DNA of 64,000 bases from Bacteroidales bacterium (GTDB lineage: Bacteria; Bacteroidota; Bacteroidia; Bacteroidales; UBA12077), in contig WTBR01000085.1 of assembly GCA_013138975.1 (NCBI GenBank), forward strand, positions 1-64,000. The letters run 5' to 3'. This document shows, in pieces, positions 33,274 through 43,303 of this stretch; position 1 is the first letter of the stretch; every line of letters begins with the position of its first letter. Position numbers and translations under genes: made by a program. The notes beneath the pieces were generated by a model. It was not told the DNA's origin. It was given only the letters and a program-made list of their open reading frames with translations, and made no database searches.

Positions 33274-33540
33274 GTTCCTTTTTCCTTGTTTACACTTTCA
33301 TTTGAGTGCATTTTTCAGGGTAAAATTAAGTTAATTTTTTATCCTACACCTAATTCCGAATCAACTTTTATAATACCATCCATACTTTTAACCTAAGATT
33401 TTATAATTACTAAGATCAAATCAGTTTCTCATTATACTCTGATTGATGATATATCGTCATAAAAAAATATTCATAATACCTATCTTTTTACTATGACCTA
33501 ATATCCGTAAGTAAATTATTATTCATTTAAATATTAAGCA

Positions 33541-33640
33541 ATTAACCGTGCCACAGTTAACTAATATAGATGACATGAAATTATAATCAACTTGCTTATT
33601 ATTAATAAATCCGTGCCAGGCTTTGCGGATTTAAGATGTG
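33541..33640. repeat. Intergenic inverted-repeat-rich element related to nested repeat at 31862-31960
   Basis: TTAACCGTGCCACAGTTAA and AAATCCGTGCCAGGCTTTGCGGATTT; TTGCTTATTATTAATAAATCCGTGCC shared. Confidence 0.5.
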
Positions 33641-33771
33641 ATTTTAAATAAAAAAAAAGGAGATAATTCATAAAAAAAATAATACACTTCCACTTTACAA
33701 GACATCTATCAATATTTTGTAAATCAATAAAAAAGATTTAATTTTATTTTAAACCTTGTTATGAATAAAAA

Positions 33772-35844
33772 ATGTTTGAAAATTTTTTACATCAAGCACC
33801 ATTTTTTCGATTTGTAATTTCTTTAATAGTTGGAATTTTATTTCAGATAAATTATCCAATTTTTAATGTTGCTATAATTTATATATTAATCACATTACTT
33901 TTTGTTACATTATTATTTGTTTTTTTAAAATTACCCCAAAGTTATTCTATAAATAAAATTTGGGGAATAATTATTTCTCTAGTATTATTTTTCTCAGGGA
34001 TGCAGTTGGTTAATATTAAACAACAAAACACAATCAATTTTAAGAATTCAGAATATACTTTTATTGCTACTATTATTGAGCAGCCCGAAGAAAAAGAGAA
34101 ATCAATAAAGACAGTTTTAAAAATTGATTGTATTAAAGATTCCGTGTCGTGGATAAAAAACAGCTCTCAAATCCTTTGTTATTTTCAGAAAGATTCTTCG
34201 ACATTGCATTTAAATTTAGGTGATCAAATTATAGTACAATCGAGTTTGAATGAAATTAAACACTCAGGAAATCCATACTCATTTAATTATAAAAACTATT
34301 TAAGTTATAAAGAGATATACAATCAATGCTATGTTAAAGCAGATCAATTTGCAATTATTGCTCATGATAAAGGATCAGCAATTAGAATTCTTGCTAATAA
34401 AACAAGGCAAAAGCTCCTTAATATTTATCGAAGAAATGATATCTCTGGAGATGAATTTGCTGTTTTGTCTGCCCTAACATTAGGCTATAAAAACGAACTT
34501 ACACCTGAGCTCAAAGAAAGCTTTTCGACGAGTGGAGCAATGCATATCCTTGCTGTTTCAGGATTACATGTAGGAATTATTTTTATCATTCTTTGCAAAT
34601 TATTATTCCCGTTACAAAGAAATAAATATGGTAAAATAATTCAATCGATAATAATTATTACTATTTTATTTTTTTATGCTTTTTTAACAGGACTCTCTGA
34701 TTCTGTTTTGAGAGCAGCAATCATGTTTTCTTTTATAAGTTTTGGTAAAATGTTTACTCGACAAGTAAATATCTACAATACGATTTCAGCATCGGCATTT
34801 ATATTATTAATTATAAATCCATATTCAATAATGAATGTTGGATTCCAGCTATCGTTTGCTGCTGTTATTAGCATTGTATTTTTCCAACCTAAAATTTATT
34901 CTTTATTATCATTTAAAAATAAAATTCCAGATTACGTTTGGCAATTAGTTTCGGTAGCTATAGCAGCTCAAATAGGAACTTTCCCCATTGCTATATATTA
35001 CTTTGAACAATTCCCAGCATATTTTATCTTAACAAATATTATAATTATACCTATAGCTACACTAATAGTTTATGGTGCAATTTTACTTTTTATCATGTCG
35101 TTCTCTAATATATTAACACTTTATATATCAAAAGGGCTAAGTTTAATCACTTTCTTTTTAAATAGCAGTGTAAACTTCATTGAACAACTTCCTTACTCCA
35201 AAATTGATGAATTAAATATTGATGCTTCTGAGTTAACATTATTTGTTTTATTGATATTTTCTATATCGTTTTTCATCATTACCAAGAAACTTAATTTTCT
35301 TAAATATTCTATTTGGATTTTAATAAGCTTAATGTTTTACAATATTTCATCAAGTTATTTAAAATCAAGAAAATCAATTCTAACAGTTCATAATATTTCA
35401 AGAATAAGTGCAATAAATATTATTGAGAAAAATAAAGCTCTTTTCATTTATAATAAAGAAATAGAAACAAATGATAAAAACATTAAATATAACGTGGCGT
35501 CCTTGTGGCAAGAATATGGAATAGATGAAAAAAGTATTCTCCAGTTACAATTAAATAAACCAACCAATTATTATACATTTAAAAATAAAAGAATTCTCCA
35601 AATAAAAAGTGGTACAATTAATAAATATACTCCTGGTGAAAAATTAAAACTTGATTATATTATCTTATCAGAGAATATCAATATAAAAATTAGTGAATTG
35701 AATAACTATTTTGAGTTTGAAAAAATCATTTTTGATTCATCAAACTCTTTTTATAAAATTAAAAACTGGGAAAAAGAATGTAATAAGAACAATATATCTT
35801 ATTATAATGTCTTGGATAAAGGAGCATTTATAGAGTATCTTTAA
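33772..35844 (+). CDS. comEC: ComEC/Rec2 family competence protein
   Basis: 690 aa; FSTSGAMHILAVSGLHVGIIF, LTGLSDSVLRAAIM, membrane-rich. Confidence 0.9.
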   Translation: MFENFLHQAPFFRFVISLIVGILFQINYPIFNVAIIYILITLLFVTLLFVFLKLPQSYSINKIWGIIISLVLFFSGMQLVNIKQQNTINFKNSEYTFIATIIEQPEEKEKSIKTVLKIDCIKDSVSWIKNSSQILCYFQKDSSTLHLNLGDQIIVQSSLNEIKHSGNPYSFNYKNYLSYKEIYNQCYVKADQFAIIAHDKGSAIRILANKTRQKLLNIYRRNDISGDEFAVLSALTLGYKNELTPELKESFSTSGAMHILAVSGLHVGIIFIILCKLLFPLQRNKYGKIIQSIIIITILFFYAFLTGLSDSVLRAAIMFSFISFGKMFTRQVNIYNTISASAFILLIINPYSIMNVGFQLSFAAVISIVFFQPKIYSLLSFKNKIPDYVWQLVSVAIAAQIGTFPIAIYYFEQFPAYFILTNIIIIPIATLIVYGAILLFIMSFSNILTLYISKGLSLITFFLNSSVNFIEQLPYSKIDELNIDASELTLFVLLIFSISFFIITKKLNFLKYSIWILISLMFYNISSSYLKSRKSILTVHNISRISAINIIEKNKALFIYNKEIETNDKNIKYNVASLWQEYGIDEKSILQLQLNKPTNYYTFKNKRILQIKSGTINKYTPGEKLKLDYIILSENINIKISELNNYFEFEKIIFDSSNSFYKIKNWEKECNKNNISYYNVLDKGAFIEYL

Positions 35845-35974
35845 AATCAAATATAATTATATAAAAAAACATCCGTATTTAATAGAAATTACGAAATAGA
35901 ATATTTTAATTTGCCTTTTATATTATTTTTGTCGCCCAATATTATTTGTGCTAATTGAAAACAAATTATAAAGA

Positions 35975-37315
35975 ATGAAAATTATTGTTGCCGGTGCCGG
36001 TGAAGTTGGAACACATTTAGCAAAAATGCTAAGTAGTGAGTTTCATGATTTAACGGTAATCGATCCGAATGTAGAAAGTTTAAAAGGCATAGATTCAAAT
36101 CTTGATTTACTTACCATAACAGGATCTGCTACTTCTTTTGAAACATTAAAAGAAGCAAAAATTAAAAAGGCCGATTTATTTATTGCGGTTACTATTTCTG
36201 AAGAAACAAATATTACTGCAGCCATTATAGCCAAAAAACTTGGCGCAAAGAAAACAATTGCACGGGTTGATAATAATGAATATATAGAACCTGAAAATAT
36301 TTCACATTTTATTCATTTGGGTATTGATTACTTAATATATCCGGAAAGAATTGCGGCACGGGAAGTGGTAAATTTATTAGGTCAAGGAGAGATATTTGAA
36401 TCGGTTGATTTTTCAGGAGGAAAATTATCGCTATATGTATTAAAACTTGATGAAAAGGCGCTTGTTTTAAATCAATCTTTAAAAGATATAGCAAAAGATA
36501 AAAACATCGATTTTAGAGCCGTAGCAATTTCACGTAAAGGAAAAACAATTATCCCAACAGGTAGCGACCAATTTCAGTTAAACGACCTGGCTTATGTCGT
36601 TACAAACAAAGCTGGTGTTAAAAATGTAATGAAATATTCGGGTAAGAAAAAAATAGACATCAAGAATATAATGATTCTTGGAGGTAGCCGAATAGGAAAA
36701 CGAGTTGCAAAATCGCTTGAAAATAGATTCAATATAAAATTAATTGAAATAGATAAGAATAAAAGTGCTCAGCTTGCAGATCATCTTAATAACTCGCTGG
36801 TTATTAATGGAGATGGTCGTAATATTGATTTGTTAAATCAGGAAGGTTTAGCTAATATGGATACTTTTATTGCTGTTACAGGAAACTCCGAAACTAATAT
36901 TCTGTCGTGTTTATTAGCTAAAAAAATGGGAGTAAAAAAGACTATTGCTGAAATCGAGAATATAGATTATATTGATTTGGGTGAAAGCATGGGTATTGAT
37001 ACAATTATTAATAAAAAATTAGTAACAGCAAGTAAAATTTTCAGGTTTACAATGAGCGCCGAAGTTGAAACAATGAAATGTTTAACCGGTTCAGATGCTG
37101 ATGTTTTAGAATTTGTAGCAAAAGAAAATTCTAAAATTACAAATGAAACATTAAGAAAAATTGATTTCCCGAAAGATGCAATTGTAGGTGGAATTATCAG
37201 GGGAAAAAAATCTTTTATAGCTACAGGCGATACTAAAATACAGGCTGAGGATCGAGTAGTTGTATTTGCTCTTCCTTCTGCAGTAAAAAAACTAGATACT
37301 CTTTTTAATAAATAA
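35975..37315 (+). CDS. trkA: Trk potassium uptake regulatory protein TrkA
   Basis: 446 aa; two TrkA-N/TrkA-C repeats; MKIIVAGAGEVGTHLAKML. Confidence 0.95.
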   Translation: MKIIVAGAGEVGTHLAKMLSSEFHDLTVIDPNVESLKGIDSNLDLLTITGSATSFETLKEAKIKKADLFIAVTISEETNITAAIIAKKLGAKKTIARVDNNEYIEPENISHFIHLGIDYLIYPERIAAREVVNLLGQGEIFESVDFSGGKLSLYVLKLDEKALVLNQSLKDIAKDKNIDFRAVAISRKGKTIIPTGSDQFQLNDLAYVVTNKAGVKNVMKYSGKKKIDIKNIMILGGSRIGKRVAKSLENRFNIKLIEIDKNKSAQLADHLNNSLVINGDGRNIDLLNQEGLANMDTFIAVTGNSETNILSCLLAKKMGVKKTIAEIENIDYIDLGESMGIDTIINKKLVTASKIFRFTMSAEVETMKCLTGSDADVLEFVAKENSKITNETLRKIDFPKDAIVGGIIRGKKSFIATGDTKIQAEDRVVVFALPSAVKKLDTLFNK

Positions 37316-38763
37316 TGATCAATAAAAAAATTATTATCCAAGTTATGGGTCTTCTCCTTCTTATTGAAGGGTTCTTCCTTGGCGTATCATCTTTAGTGAG
37401 TCTATTTTATGGTCAGTATGATTTTAGTGCCCTGATTACTACTTCACTCATTTGTTTTTCTACCGGAACTATATTGTGGTTTATTACAAAAAATGCGAAT
37501 AAAAATATTGGTAAACGAGAAGGATATATCATTGTTAGTTTTGTATGGATTATATTTTCATTGTTTGGAGCACTACCCTTTGTTATAAGTGGGGCAATTC
37601 CATCATATACTGATGCTTTTTTTGAAACGATGTCAGGTTTTACAACAACGGGAGCTTCTATCTTAAATGATATTGAAGCTATGCCCTTTGGATTACTTTT
37701 TTGGAGAAGCTTAACACAATGGCTTGGAGGCATGGGAATTATTGTATTATCGATTGCAATATTACCTATGTTTGGTATTGGAGGAATGCAGTTATTTGTT
37801 GCCGAAGTACCCGGCCCAACACCTGACAAGCTTCACCCTAGAATTAAAGAAACAGCCAAACGACTTTGGGGTATTTACATGTTGTTTACTATTATCGAAA
37901 TAATACTCTTGAAAATTGGAGGGATGAATTGGTTCGATGCTATTAACCATTCATTTACTACAATGGCTACAGGTGGTTATTCAACGAAACAAGCCAGTGT
38001 AGCACATTTCGATTCTCCTTTTATAGATTATGTTATCATTGTATTTATGTTTATAGCAGGAACTAATTTTACCTTATCGTACTTTGCTTTACACCTAAAA
38101 TTTGGTAAAGTTTTTAAGAACGAAGAGTTTAGATATTACTTAGGTTTTGTTGTCATTTTCACTTTAATAATCGCCACTTCCTTATGGTTCTATGGAGGTT
38201 TCAATATAGAAAAATCATTTCGCGATTCTTTATTTCAAGTTGTTTCGATAATAACAACTACAGGTTTTGCAACAGCTGATTATTTACAATGGATGCCTTT
38301 TACAATCGTTATGATTTTTGCATTAATGTTTTTTGGTGGATCGGCAGGTTCTACTGGGGGAAGCATAAAAATTGTTCGAATTACATTATTACTTAAGAAT
38401 AGTTATCAAGAATTAAAAAGAATTATTCATCCAAATGCAATAATTCCGGTTCGAATAAATGGAAAAAGTGTCCCTCCCCAAATAATTTCAAACATTTTAG
38501 CTTTCGTAGTTTTTTACATGTTAATTTCAATTGGAAGCTCGGTAGTTATTGCATCTTTAGGATATGATATAGAAACTTCACTTGGCGCAGTAGCTGCAAC
38601 ATTAGGTAATATTGGTCCCGGAATTGGACGTGTAGGTCCAATTGAAAATTATGCTCATATTCCTGATTTTGGAAAATGGTTTCTATCCTTTTTAATGCTT
38701 ATTGGAAGATTAGAATTATTTACTGTTATAGTCCTATTCTCACCAGCTTTCTGGAAAAAATAA
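37315..38763 (+). CDS. trkH: Trk potassium uptake protein TrkH
   Basis: 482 aa; FFETMSGFTTTGASIL, NHSFTTMATGGYSTKQ; overlaps trkA stop. Confidence 0.95.
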   Translation: MINKKIIIQVMGLLLLIEGFFLGVSSLVSLFYGQYDFSALITTSLICFSTGTILWFITKNANKNIGKREGYIIVSFVWIIFSLFGALPFVISGAIPSYTDAFFETMSGFTTTGASILNDIEAMPFGLLFWRSLTQWLGGMGIIVLSIAILPMFGIGGMQLFVAEVPGPTPDKLHPRIKETAKRLWGIYMLFTIIEIILLKIGGMNWFDAINHSFTTMATGGYSTKQASVAHFDSPFIDYVIIVFMFIAGTNFTLSYFALHLKFGKVFKNEEFRYYLGFVVIFTLIIATSLWFYGGFNIEKSFRDSLFQVVSIITTTGFATADYLQWMPFTIVMIFALMFFGGSAGSTGGSIKIVRITLLLKNSYQELKRIIHPNAIIPVRINGKSVPPQIISNILAFVVFYMLISIGSSVVIASLGYDIETSLGAVAATLGNIGPGIGRVGPIENYAHIPDFGKWFLSFLMLIGRLELFTVIVLFSPAFWKK

Positions 38764-38839
38764 CAGTTCAGTACTTAGTTTAAAGTATCTTGTTTATAGG
38801 AATATAAATATTAAAACTGGATTTGAGAATAACTCAGAA

Positions 38840-39454
38840 CTAAAAAACCAACTCCCCTATTCCTTGACGTATAATTTCAAAATCCTCTTCAGTACAATCA
38901 ACTATTGTTGAAGCTTCATTTTTTCCATATCCGCCATCAATTACATGATTAACTAAATGCTCATACTTATCATTTATCAACTCAGGATCTGTCATATATT
39001 CAAGCACTTCATCTTCATCATGCAAAGAAGTTGTCATAATAGGATGTCCTAATTTACTTACAATTTCCATAGCAATATTATTATTCGGAATTCGAATTCC
39101 AACTGTTTTTTTCTTCGATTTATAAAATCGAGGAACATTATTGCTGGCGTTTAAAATAAAAGTAAATGGACCGGGTAAATTATTTTTTAATAATTTAAAA
39201 ATAGGATTGGTAATATGTAAACAAAATTGAGAAATCTGACTGATATCAGTACAAACAAGAGAAAAATTCTCTTTCAAGGCATTTTTGCCTTTTATCTTAA
39301 CAATTTTATCAAAAGCTTTTGGACTATTAATATCCCATGCTAATCCATAAACTGTATCCGTTGGATAGATAATTAATCCATTATTCTGCAATGCGGATAT
39401 AACCATTGCCATTTCTCTTGGATTAGGATTATCTGGATGAATTTGTAATAACAT
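38840..39454 (-). CDS. tsaC: L-threonylcarbamoyladenylate synthase (Sua5/YciO/YrdC)
   Basis: 204 aa; YPTDTVYGLAWDINS, GPFTFIL, VGIRIPNN. Confidence 0.9.
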   Translation of the reverse strand: MLLQIHPDNPNPREMAMVISALQNNGLIIYPTDTVYGLAWDINSPKAFDKIVKIKGKNALKENFSLVCTDISQISQFCLHITNPIFKLLKNNLPGPFTFILNASNNVPRFYKSKKKTVGIRIPNNNIAMEIVSKLGHPIMTTSLHDEDEVLEYMTDPELINDKYEHLVNHVIDGGYGKNEASTIVDCTEEDFEIIRQGIGELVF

Positions 39455-39542
39455 ATAGTTCGTTTCTTCAAAAAATAAGATGCAAATTTAATAAACAATT
39501 AATAAGATACTATTAATAAAATACAAAAAAGATCAAACAGAA

Positions 39543-39581
39543 AGAGGTTGCCATCCCAAAAAGTTTCAGGAGACAACCTCT
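39543..39581 (-). terminator. Terminator-like hairpin after transaldolase gene
   Basis: AGAGGTTG...CAACCTCT arms then TTCTGTTT on minus strand. Confidence 0.6.
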
Positions 39582-39603
39582 AAAATAAAATAATATTTTA
39601 TAA

Positions 39604-40260
39604 TTATCCGTTTACCTTTTTATAATCAGCTAAGAATTTCGCCAAGCCGATGTCAGTTAAAGGATGATTTAATAAGCCTAAAATTGCATCTAAAGGACAA
39701 GTAGCAACATCTGCTCCTGCTTCCATACATTGAACAATATGCATTGTATGACGAATTGAAGCAGCAAGAACTTCTGTTTCGAATCCATAAAAACTATACA
39801 TTTCAACTATTTGTGCAATTAATTCAACACCATCGGTTGAAATATCATCCAATCTTCCAATAAATGGAGATACATAAGTTGCCCCTGCTTTAGCAGCCAA
39901 AAGTGCCTGTCCAATAGAAAAAACCAAAGTGCAATTAGTTCTAATTCCTTTTTCTGAGAAATACTTTATCGCTTTTATACCTTCTTTTATCATTGGAACT
40001 TTAACTACAATTTGAGGATGTAAAGCAGCTAATATTTCACCTTCTTTAACCATTCCTTCAAAATCTGTAGAAATCACTTCGGCACTAACATCACCATCAA
40101 CTATTTCACAAATATTTTTATAATGATTAATAATATTCTCTTCTCCACTAATTCCTTCTTTTGCCATCAACGATGGGTTTGTTGTAACACCATCAAGAAC
40201 ACCTAAATCCTGTGCTTCTTTTATTTGATCTAAGTTTGCTGTATCGATAAAAAATTTCAT
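39604..40260 (-). CDS. fsa: Transaldolase / fructose-6-phosphate aldolase
   Basis: 218 aa; [36 protein letters not shown]. Confidence 0.95.
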   Translation of the reverse strand: MKFFIDTANLDQIKEAQDLGVLDGVTTNPSLMAKEGISGEENIINHYKNICEIVDGDVSAEVISTDFEGMVKEGEILAALHPQIVVKVPMIKEGIKAIKYFSEKGIRTNCTLVFSIGQALLAAKAGATYVSPFIGRLDDISTDGVELIAQIVEMYSFYGFETEVLAASIRHTMHIVQCMEAGADVATCPLDAILGLLNHPLTDIGLAKFLADYKKVNG

Positions 40261-40436
40261 GATATATTAAAATTTATTGATTAATATTCTAAATTCGGTG
40301 CGAAATTAAGGCATTTTTCCCAGTATAAAAATTTAAAAAGAATTTTGGTTAGATAACTTATTTACTAGTAGACACTAAGCTTAAGCTAATTCCATTTTTT
40401 CACTTTACTAGTTTCCTGCAATTTTAAAATTAAATT

Positions 40437-40865
40437 CTATCTTGTTTGCTTCAAAACATCATAAATTCCATACTTCTTACAATATCTGTAAAACCAACTG
40501 TATTCAATTTCAATGCCAATGTTTACTTTTACTTTTTGCTGCAGTTGCTCAATCGTTTTTACACTTTTTGCAGATGCCATGCGTTTAATTTTATTTTTGT
40601 AAGGATGTAATTGTGATTTTCTTCGTTCAGAATATCCAAAACGTAATAATCCCTGCAATCCCTTTTTTAAATATATTTTCGTCCAATCGGCTATAGTATC
40701 TTCATGGATACCTAACAATTGTGTTATATTAACATTCTTTTGACCTTCGTTTTTTAATAAAATACAGTAAGCACGTTTAAGGACATTTTTTTTATTTTGA
40801 TTTTCTTTAACAAGTTTTTTTAGTGCCAATTCCTCATCTACTGTAAGATCTACCTTATAACTCAT
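40437..40865 (-). CDS. Helix-turn-helix protein resembling the N-terminal DNA-binding part of IS630-type transposases
   Basis: MSYKVDLTVDEELALKKLVKENQNKKNVLKRAYCILLKNEGQKNVNITQLLGIHEDTIADWTKIYLKKGLQGLLRFG; no DDE domain in window. Confidence 0.6.
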   Translation of the reverse strand: MSYKVDLTVDEELALKKLVKENQNKKNVLKRAYCILLKNEGQKNVNITQLLGIHEDTIADWTKIYLKKGLQGLLRFGYSERRKSQLHPYKNKIKRMASAKSVKTIEQLQQKVKVNIGIEIEYSWFYRYCKKYGIYDVLKQTR

Positions 40866-41016
40866 AATTGTTAAATTTGATTCCAAAATACAAAAACGGC
40901 ATTTAAAAAGCAAGTAATCACATGAAAGTCTTTGATTTTCAGTATAAGTAATTAATAAAACATATTGTGATTTTTATTCTAAAAAGGGAGGTTTGTTCAG
41001 ATTTTTTCAAAAAAAA

Positions 41017-41115
41017 CGGGCAAGCTACTTACATCGCACCGCTACAACCGTTTACCCTTGCTACCTTCCGATCCTGGGGGAGTTCAACGGGAGCTGGTCG
41101 TATAAGACTTGCCCG
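41017..41115 (-). ncRNA. ffs: Small bacterial SRP RNA (4.5S-type)
   Basis: Minus strand CGGGCAAG...CCCAGGATCGGAAGGTAGCAAGGG...CTTGCCCG; conserved apical GGATCGGAAGGTAGCA motif. Confidence 0.92.
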
Positions 41116-41121
41116 AAGCCA

Positions 41122-41152
41122 CAAAAGTAATATATTATTAAACTTATTCAAA
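41122..41152 (-). promoter_or_regulatory. Promoter of SRP RNA gene
   Basis: TTTG-N19-TACTTTTG a few nt upstream of SRP RNA 5' end, matching Bacteroidetes consensus. Confidence 0.75.
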
Positions 41153-41257
41153 TAAATCGATATTTATTTATGCAAAAACTTCTATATTTATTTATCTCAA
41201 AAATAAGCATGTTGAAAATATTTGAGTATTTTTGACAAGCTTTTAATTTACAAGACA

Positions 41258-42202
41258 ATGGATATATCAATAATAGTACCTTTATATAACGAAGAAGAGT
41301 CATTACCAGAATTAATGGCTTGGATTAATGAAGTGATGACCAAAAACAACTATAAATATGAAGTTATTATGGTTGATGATGGCAGTCGTGATAAATCATG
41401 GCAAGTTGTTCTTGACTTAAAAACTAAATATTCAAGTTTAAAAGGATTGAAGTTTCAACGTAATTACGGAAAATCCGCAGCTTTACATACTGGATTTCAA
41501 GAAGCAAAAGGTGACGTAGTGATTACTATGGATGCAGACTTACAAGATAGTCCTGAAGAAGCGCCTGAACTACACCGTATGATTACCGTTGATGGTTTTG
41601 ATATTGTATCGGGATGGAAAAAGAAACGACACGATCCAATTTCAAAAAGATTTCCAAGTAAGATATATAACCGTTTAGTAAGAATGGTTACAGGTATTAA
41701 GTTACACGATTTTAATTGTGGTTTAAAAGCTTATCGCAGAGATGTTGTGAAAAGCATTGAAGTTTATGGCGATATGCACAGATATATGCCTGTAATGGCA
41801 AAGGCTGCCGGATTTAAAAATATTGGTGAGAAAGTTGTTGAACATCAAGCAAGGAAATTTGGTGTTTCAAAATTTGGTTTTGGACGAGCACGTGGAATGC
41901 TTGACTTACTGACTATAACTTTTATTTCAGGTTTCGGCAAAAAGCCAATGCAGTTTTTTGGTACACTTGGTACACTAATGTTTTTTGCAGGATTAATTGC
42001 AGCCGGTTGGCTTGGTGCTGAGAAACTGATTTCTATGTGGCAAGGTTTAAAAGCACCTTTAGTGACTTCCAGCCCCTATTTTTACATTGCTCTTACTTCA
42101 ATGATAATTGGAGCACAAATGTTCTTGGCAGGGTTCTTAGGTGAACTAATCTCTAGAAGCTCAAGTGATAGAAATAACTACAGGATTGAAGATAAGGTGT
42201 AA
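41258..42202 (+). CDS. Family 2 glycosyltransferase (DPM1/GtrB-like)
   Basis: MDISIIVPLYNEEESLPELMAWINEV, MDADLQDSPEEAPEL; two C-terminal TM segments. Confidence 0.93.
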   Translation: MDISIIVPLYNEEESLPELMAWINEVMTKNNYKYEVIMVDDGSRDKSWQVVLDLKTKYSSLKGLKFQRNYGKSAALHTGFQEAKGDVVITMDADLQDSPEEAPELHRMITVDGFDIVSGWKKKRHDPISKRFPSKIYNRLVRMVTGIKLHDFNCGLKAYRRDVVKSIEVYGDMHRYMPVMAKAAGFKNIGEKVVEHQARKFGVSKFGFGRARGMLDLLTITFISGFGKKPMQFFGTLGTLMFFAGLIAAGWLGAEKLISMWQGLKAPLVTSSPYFYIALTSMIIGAQMFLAGFLGELISRSSSDRNNYRIEDKV

Positions 42203-42326
42203 GTATTTAAGGATTTTCAATTACTATTAGTTTAAGTTTTGAAAGCTTTATCATTCTGTTACTAAAAAAGAAGATAAGAAACCATTGCCAAACAGCAAAA
42301 ACATCCCAGATTACTGTTAATGTGAT

Positions 42327-43187
42327 GTTAGCAATTATACAGTTTTATTGCTTTTTTGCATATTCAAGGAGATTTTCATTTGACCTTTTGAAAATATCTT
42401 TTGTTGTGTCTAGCTTAAACTTTTGGCTTAAGATATTCAATAAAGCATTTATAGAAATATTCACTTGCTGCAGAATCAAAGTAGCAAGTTTAATTTGATG
42501 ATTTCCAAAATATTCAGCAGCTTCATCTGAGCTCTTAAATGACGTTAAATCTTTTTGTTGCATTCCCAAATATAACCTGACTCCATAGTAGTTACTATGT
42601 AATATTTCAGAAACATCTCGGTAAATTGAAAAGAAAGTAAACGTTAAAAGGCCATTAACATATTCTCCATATACTTGACCAATCATTTCAACTTTAGACT
42701 TAGTAGATTCAGGAGACCAACTCATAATTTCCTTTCCTTTCTTAGTAGTAAAATCGGATAATGCTCGTTTCATTTCTTCTGGAGCAGCTTTTTCAAACTC
42801 TGTAATAAATTCTGTGAAACCACTTTTAATCTCAAAACCATTTATATTGATATCACGAAACAAATCTCTGTAACCTTTTTGATATGCATATTTCTTTGAA
42901 TCTACAACTGCTTTTTCTCCTTGTGCACATATAAATCCTACATTAATAACTGCTTCTAAAAAAGGACGTGATAGAATTATCAAATCTCTGTGGTGATTGT
43001 TCTCAGCAAGTAAGATAATACTCCTTAATGTAGTCTCATTTAGAGTCAATATTGGACCTATGACTGAAGTTAATTCAGAATATCCAATTGTTGATGCTGA
43101 AATTGCATAAATAACTTCTTTGAATAAGTCAGTTTGCTTTTTTAAATGTTCTATTTCATTATGCACTTCCATAGTATTATTGCTAAC
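42327..43187. other. Inverted-repeat-bounded single-gene module
   Basis: GTTAGCAATTATAC (42327-42340) and GTATTATTGCTAAC (43174-43187) face each other around the ORF. Confidence 0.5.
42345..43172 (-). CDS. DUF5677-like accessory protein of unknown function
   Basis: 275 aa; helical HHRDLIILSRPFLEAVINVGFIC style motif; bounded by inverted repeats. Confidence 0.6.
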   Translation of the reverse strand: MEVHNEIEHLKKQTDLFKEVIYAISASTIGYSELTSVIGPILTLNETTLRSIILLAENNHHRDLIILSRPFLEAVINVGFICAQGEKAVVDSKKYAYQKGYRDLFRDININGFEIKSGFTEFITEFEKAAPEEMKRALSDFTTKKGKEIMSWSPESTKSKVEMIGQVYGEYVNGLLTFTFFSIYRDVSEILHSNYYGVRLYLGMQQKDLTSFKSSDEAAEYFGNHQIKLATLILQQVNISINALLNILSQKFKLDTTKDIFKRSNENLLEYAKKQ

Positions 43188-43303
43188 TTACAATTATCAT
43201 TCCGTACTTCAAACTGCCGTCAAACAGGTGTTACAGAGTCATTGTTCTATCATTAGATTCCATATCTCCACTCCTTTTCGTACAGAATGAAAATAAAACT
43301 CTA

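Noticed and set aside
37413-37829. 138-aa minus-strand ORF
   Set aside because: Antisense to trkH; mirror of the coding frame.
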